The notes below the pieces were generated by a model that was not told where the DNA came from, ran no database searches, and saw nothing but the letters and a program-made list of their open reading frames with translations. 64,000 nucleotides of DNA from NCBI GenBank assembly GCA_026874595.1, contig CM049315.1, positions 14,597,664-14,661,663 on the forward strand, written 5' to 3'. A program made the position numbers and the translations under genes. Source of the stretch: Sipunculus nudus (taxonomy: Eukaryota; Annelida; Sipuncula; Golfingiida; Sipunculidae). Below, one piece after another: positions 59,101 through 64,000 of the stretch (positions are counted from its first letter, which is position 1; every line of letters starts with the position of its first letter).

Positions 59101-61757
59101 AGAGATTTCAACATGGTCTAGACAATTTTTGTGGTTTAAGGTAACATGAGTCACGAGCCTTTTTTAATAACAGGCCTTATTTCCAACAAACAGAGGCAAT
59201 TCATCTGCTTGCAGATAATGTGGTAAAATAGTGTAAAAAGAGGAGATTCCACAGAAGGTAGCTAACTTCTAACAGGGTAAATGCTATATAATATGACCAA
59301 GGAGTACTTAAGCAAGCACTGTTGTACCACCAGCAGGATTGACCTGCAAGATGGCCCTCATTAGTGGACAGTTCCGGAGGAGATCTTTATATATCACCCC
59401 ATGTATATAATACTATCAACGGCAACGATAATCTTTATATAAAAATACCCCTTCCCCGTACAACCAGTGTTGGAAAGCATACCGATAGCCCTTCATAAAT
59501 CTTGCATGGCTATCAACATATAAAATGAAGGAATGAATCTAGAAATATAAAGAAATTTATTTTGATTTCAACCTGATAATCTGGCCTCTCTTGATTGAAG
59601 ACCAGAAAGATTACCGTGTCTGACTTTTGACCACCATGTTACAATCAATCTCTACATTAATCTCTAATGAAGTCTACGCCCCTTATGTCGCCGAAACCAA
59701 TTGCTCATCTTGTGTTCATAATGAATGATATTGTACTGGCGATAACATATTAGACTCGATCGAGAATCTTCTAGATTTAACAGGGCTTATTTGAAAAGTA
59801 AACATCGCCGTAAGTGGGTCAACGTCTTGATCTCAGCTGGCAGGAACTCCGGCGCCACAAGTGTTCGTTACGGGCATGAATTGGTTCTAAATAGCAAGGC
59901 TTCGATCAGAATAATAAAGGCTTCGAAATATGCGAAGAGTAACTTTGTATTGTAACGCTATTGGCCTCTGCTGATTTACCAATTCAGCCTGTTCGAAACA
60001 GTCTGAATCAGCAAAACCTGGCTATTTAATTAATTTCCTGGTTACAGGCTGCCTTAAATTGCCCGCAAATTGGGGAGATACCAATGACAAGAGTCAGCTA
60101 AACATTAGTTTGGTGTTCTTTTCATTTTCTTTGTAATAATTATATTTATGTTCTTGATTAAAAGTATATGTTTATTCTTAAATCTCACTATGAGGGGACG
60201 TTTATAACAATATGTTCAATATATCTAGTTTTACCCATTTAAACCTACTAAGAAGATAATCATAATTCAGTATTTGAATTAATATTTTCCATTTGGGACA
60301 CCCAGATATTAAATATATATTCAAGTAAAATGTTTAAAAAGATAAGTTCAAGGCCAGAACTGTAATTGGTATTTTCAACTGGAAAGTTCAAGTTCAGCTT
60401 ATATTTTAAAGTGAATTAATTTTTTAAAAACCTTGTTGGCAAAATTCAATTTACGTTTGGTAGCATAAAGTTTACTTGTAATCAGTAAAATTACTGTCAA
60501 TGATATGAAAAATTTGCTGGTTTTATTAGGACGTGAACCTATCACTGAGAAAACACGACTTTGCAGTCATGTTATGGACCGATACGTTAGTCATGGTACT
60601 AGACATTCTGACAACGAGTAACAAATCATACTTTTGCAAGGATATCTTGCACTGTACAAGTGATTATCTTAAAAATGAATTAGAATGAGGAGTTAACACA
60701 CGATTGTACAGACCGAAGCAAACGTTCCATCGCCATGCTGACCTCCGCAATTGACGTGTTTATAACAGGCATTAAAATACAAGGAACATTAGATTTAAGG
60801 CGTTCCAATGAGACCAAGGTTACTATTGATGTTACATTCATAATTAATGAATTTTTTGGTGTGTTTTTTAAAGAAAATATCATTGGGAACGATTCAATTT
60901 TTGTTTTATTCGGAGTCAAGCCATAGACAAATAACTTTTTTTTCCCCTCCCTACCAGGATTTTTTGTCCTCTAATTAGAATCAGTAGAAGTATGCCAGAT
61001 GGAACCCTCATAATATTTTGTTTGCGCGAAGAACCAATATCATTGTCAAAGTTTTATTGTCATTGCTATTTTAAAGCCATCTGCATGTTGGTTAACCCTT
61101 CTGAAAGTAATAACTGAAACTAATACGACCGGGCCATACTTTAATTATATAAGTAGTTGGAAATTACTAATCTTCAAGATAATCACATCGTGATCCAGAA
61201 GAACTAAACGAAACTCAATAACTGGAGTGAATTTAATGTATAATTATTAGACCAGCTAGGTAATGAACACCATTACTGTCAACAATTTACATGACGATAA
61301 ACCTCAAATCTCCCTTTTTTGAATACGACTGAATTACATTTACTTTCGGACTCCATATCTGTTGTCGTTGACTTTATTTAATTAAAATGTATCTTTGCCA
61401 CTGAGAAGTCTTGTTATTTGATTCGTCAAATAAAATACGTGGAAGATGTTTAGCGGTTAATAATTTATTTGCAAGGTATCCAATATGCCGGAGAGAATCA
61501 TTCGTTCTGGTGTCTGCTAGGCGAGCAAACACAGCTGGCTGTAGAGGGCCTACTTTTTGCCATAACATAAGTCAGTCAAATACACATAATTGAAAGTAAA
61601 TTTTGATAAAACTGAAACAACATGGATTGTCAGCTTACGTAATGAACAATTAACCTGTGGGAAATTTAAATGGGTAAATTTGACAGAGAGTTACTTAAAA
61701 ATCTTAAGCATTTATTTCTCTTATAATTCACAGGTAAAGGATAAATTAAACTTTACT
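56158..61757. other. 5.6-kb stretch without supported features
   Basis: AT-rich. A small duplication of CTCACCyTGAGGTTGAAGA lies near 59010-59050. A patch at 60685-60925 is open on both strands and is discussed under rejected items. Confidence 0.45.
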
Positions 61758-61962
61758 AGAATATACCCATATCAGTAACTGCATCCACACTTTTCTTAAA
61801 TTATGAGTAAGCACTGACATGGCGTGCGCGTTTGAAATGCACTGACACAAATGTGGCGATAGAATATACCCATATCAGTACGTGCATCCACACTTTTCTG
61901 AAATTATGAGTAAGCACTGACATGGCGTGCGCGTTTGAAATGCACTGACACAAATGTGGCGA
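61758..61962. repeat. 103-bp tandem duplication
   Basis: AGAATATACCCATATCAGTA...ACAAATGTGGCGA occurs at 61758 and 61861 with only a few differences. Confidence 0.95.
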
Positions 61963-61987
61963 GGGGTGAGATGTTCCGCGTCCAAAA

Positions 61988-62612
61988 TCGTCCCAATGAT
62001 TAACCCGCAACATGATTCACTTGTGCCAAAATTGCCGATATGGGCAGTGATGAGATGTTCCTGGTCTAAATTCGTCCCCGCGGTTAAGGACACGTGGCTG
62101 TATTTATTTATATTAAACTTTTTTTTACCTGAGAATTTGTTCTTTCTTCAGTCAAACAAGACCAAGAAAAAGGGGGCTTGTGTATCTCATTTTTTAACCA
62201 TCCTGGCCCGAATGCAGTGAAGCCCAAAATACCCCACCAAGCAGTCCCAAACAAGCATTTGGACAACATCTCTTTGATTGGCCATAGATTTTTAAAAAAT
62301 TGACCAATACTGTCAATTTTATTGGAAATTATGCTTAACATACTTAAAAATCAAACAATGGGGTGTTTTTGATGCTCCAGCACATGATGGCTAGAGCCAA
62401 CCAGAAAAAGCCAGACCATTTGCTACTCTCCTTCAGGTTCAGGGCTTGGTGACCCCAGGTCATGTAAACAAATAGGACCACGTGACCTTATCCCACAACA
62501 ACTCGTCCCAACGATTAACCCGCAACATGATTCACTTGTGCCCAAATTGCCGATATGGGCAGTGGTGAGATGTTCCCGGTCTAAATTCGTCCCCGCGGTC
62601 AACCCACAACAA
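61988..62612. repeat. Pair of about 105-bp direct repeats
   Basis: CGTCCCAAyGATTAACCCGC...GTCTAAATTCGTCCCCGCGGT is present at about 61988-62092 and 62506-62606, 518 bp apart, with about five differences. The sequence between (62093-62505) has no coding signal. These could be the ends of a small element or parts of one duplication. Confidence 0.85.
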
Positions 62613-62954
62613 CATTCATTTGTGTTGATCTAGCGGACTGCTTAGAAAAGGCCGACGCGTAGTGAATGTTTGGCAGACTATGTCAGGTATGATTTGATTG
62701 GTTAGCGAGAGGAGATTGAGGACGACGTGGGCGCACTATGTGAGAATGGCCATGGCACAGCGCAGGTATTAAACCCATAATATTTTTATCGATTTTGAGG
62801 CCATTTCTTTACCAAACGCCTAAAAAATATAAACTCGTTCTTCCCCGGACCAAGATGCACCCTCCCACGAAGTTTAACGACCGTGCGATCCCTAGCGAGT
62901 GAATGAATCCGGACAGACAGACATGCGGACAGACAGACAAACAGATTCCCGTGA
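62613..62954. other. Non-coding stretch before the LINE
   Basis: Contains GGACAGACAGACATGCGGACAGACAGAC near 62912-62940, a common dispersed-repeat phrase. No gene. Confidence 0.6.
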
Positions 62955-64000
62955 ATTATAGTATGATAAATAAGATTCAGGAATTCGAGAGTATTTTTAA
63001 AAAGTGGAAAAGCAGAAATCTAACGTTATAGGATAAAGTTATGGTCGTGAACAGTCTTGCTATGTCAAAAATATTATTTGTGACAAATTTGCAACCTTTT
63101 TCAAAGTGGTAAGCAAAATAAGTTAAATTTCTGATTGATAAGTTTATATGGTCAGGGCGGAAACCGAAAATTAAATATCGTAGTTTAATAGGTGATTTCA
63201 ACAAAGGAGGGCTAAAGCTGTCCGACGTTGAATGTAAAATCAAATTTCAAAGAGTTTTGTGGTTCAAAAACCTTAAGAATCGAAAAGACAAAAAGTGGAA
63301 AGTCATACCACAATATTATTTGAATCAAATAGGAGGTTTGCAAACGATTAGTAATAATTTGATATCTGCAGCATACCAAGTAACATCCTTCCATTTTATG
63401 TAGAATGTTTAATATATTGGGCCGAATGTTTTCAGAAAATTCCTGATACCAGTGAATATATCTTACTGCAACCGTTGTGGAACAACAAATATATTAAAGT
63501 GGCCGGAAAATCAATATTGTACAGAGGTATATCAGAACAAGGCATTAATACTGTTTTAGATATTATTGATGATAAAGGAAAGGTATTTTGCTATTTAGAT
63601 AGTTCCAAAAGAGAGTTTCCTCAGTTGCTGGTCTTTACTCTCTGCAATACCTCAGAGGTGGTTTGCAATAATAAAAGAATCATATTGTCTTAAAGACAAT
63701 TAACTTACGCCGGGACATATGACACTGGTGGATGGTAAAACAGTGAATATTAGTAAGGTAAATACTACACATTTAAGTGCCTTTTATAGGGATACACTGT
63801 TTATGATTCCCCCTGCACAAGACTATTTTCAGAGAAATCAGATTGAAATATCTAAGGATGAAGCTTATATAGCAATTTATAAAAGTTATATTAGTGTTAA
63901 TAAGCGTATGTTTCAGTACAAGATCTTGAATAATATTCTTGGGGTTAAGTATAAATTGTATCAGTGGAAAGTTAAAGACAATAATATGCGTTTATATTGC
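62955..64000 (+). pseudogene. L1/Tx1-like LINE, C-terminal part of ORF2 (5'-truncated, continues past window)
   Basis: Translated in shifting frames, the plus strand gives the region after reverse transcriptase of L1/Tx1-type ORF2. It reads FKKWKSRNLTL, KVMVVNSLAMSKILF, IWSGRKPKIKYRSLIGDFNK and GGLKLSDVECKIKFQRVLWF. Then come LWNNKYIKVAGKSILYRGIS with GINTVLDIIDDKG (63472-63600), and finally KYKLYQWKVKDNNMRLYC at the window edge, the start of the C-terminal zinc-knuckle-like motif. Stops at about 63028, 63108 and 63402 and several frameshifts make it a fossil. The upstream RT and endonuclease are absent, as in a typical 5'-truncated insertion. Confidence 0.85.

Noticed and set aside
60685-60925. 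About 80 open codons on both strands; the plus strand reads plausibly (for example DVFITGIKIQGTLDLRR, ending VLFGVKP)
   Set aside because: Openness on both strands, no recognised domain and no clear acceptor make it undecidable. A homologue search would settle it.

Overview
The window looks like nuclear DNA of a marine invertebrate, most likely a mollusc and perhaps a bivalve. It is AT-rich, with long AT, TC and AAT microsatellites and no bacterial-style gene packing. It holds dispersed repeats of the TGACCTTGACC and GTCCGTCCGTCTGT kinds that I associate with bivalve genomes, a tRNA-derived SINE, a 5'-truncated LINE, and a Gmr1-type Ty3/Gypsy retrotransposon. The species assignment is inference. 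No complete host gene is visible, only isolated exon-like patches. Most of the sequence is intergenic or intronic repeat DNA.

Layout. 1-6.4 kb: a GTGTCG/CGACAC-rich island (1380-1905), a pogo/Tigger-like MITE (4493-5233), a GGAATGTACATTCC palindrome cluster and a possible minus-strand terminal exon with an acidic tail (6279-6381). 9-11.2 kb: a weak plus-strand coding patch, then a dispersed repeat block carrying a 65-bp tandem array with DR1-type nuclear-receptor sites. 15-25.2 kb: four clusters of AAACATGTTT/AAACGTGTTT palindromes. Two of them lie just upstream of minus-strand exons that each encode the first half of a SAM-like domain (17349-17439 and 24763-24855). One pair of clusters sits inside a candidate DNA transposon (15056-17737). 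A 51-bp minisatellite lies at 22870-23690. 27-28 kb: three 290-bp repeat dimers with TGACCTTGACC. 28961-29592: a tandem array of a miniature LTR element (TRIM) with a proline-tRNA primer site, a polypurine tract and a tRNA-like Pol III promoter inside its LTR. 30.1 kb: a good terminal-exon candidate. 32.7-34.7 kb: a recent 1.03-kb tandem duplication. 38.7-39.7 kb: a SINE with a perfect 12-bp target duplication and a minus-strand terminal exon. 42.4-43.1 kb: a GC-rich promoter-like patch with two strong splice donors.

46294-53242 is a full-length but decayed Gmr1-like Ty3/Gypsy element. It has 0.81-kb LTRs, a 4-bp target duplication GTAG, a tRNA-Pro primer site, gag with a SCAN-like segment and a zinc knuckle, protease, then integrase BEFORE reverse transcriptase/RNase H, a perfect 15-bp hairpin, a polypurine tract and the 3' LTR. 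Stops, frameshifts and two lost catalytic aspartates make it inactive. 54.5-56.2 kb holds two adjacent minisatellites (74 bp x 16 and 49 bp x 9). 61.8-62.6 kb has small duplications, and the window ends inside the C-terminal part of an L1/Tx1-like LINE.

How parts may work together (inference): the TRIM array and the Gmr1-like element share the same terminal hexamers (TGTTAC...GTAACA) and the same 18-nt primer site. A Gmr1-like element is therefore a plausible source of enzymes for the TRIM.
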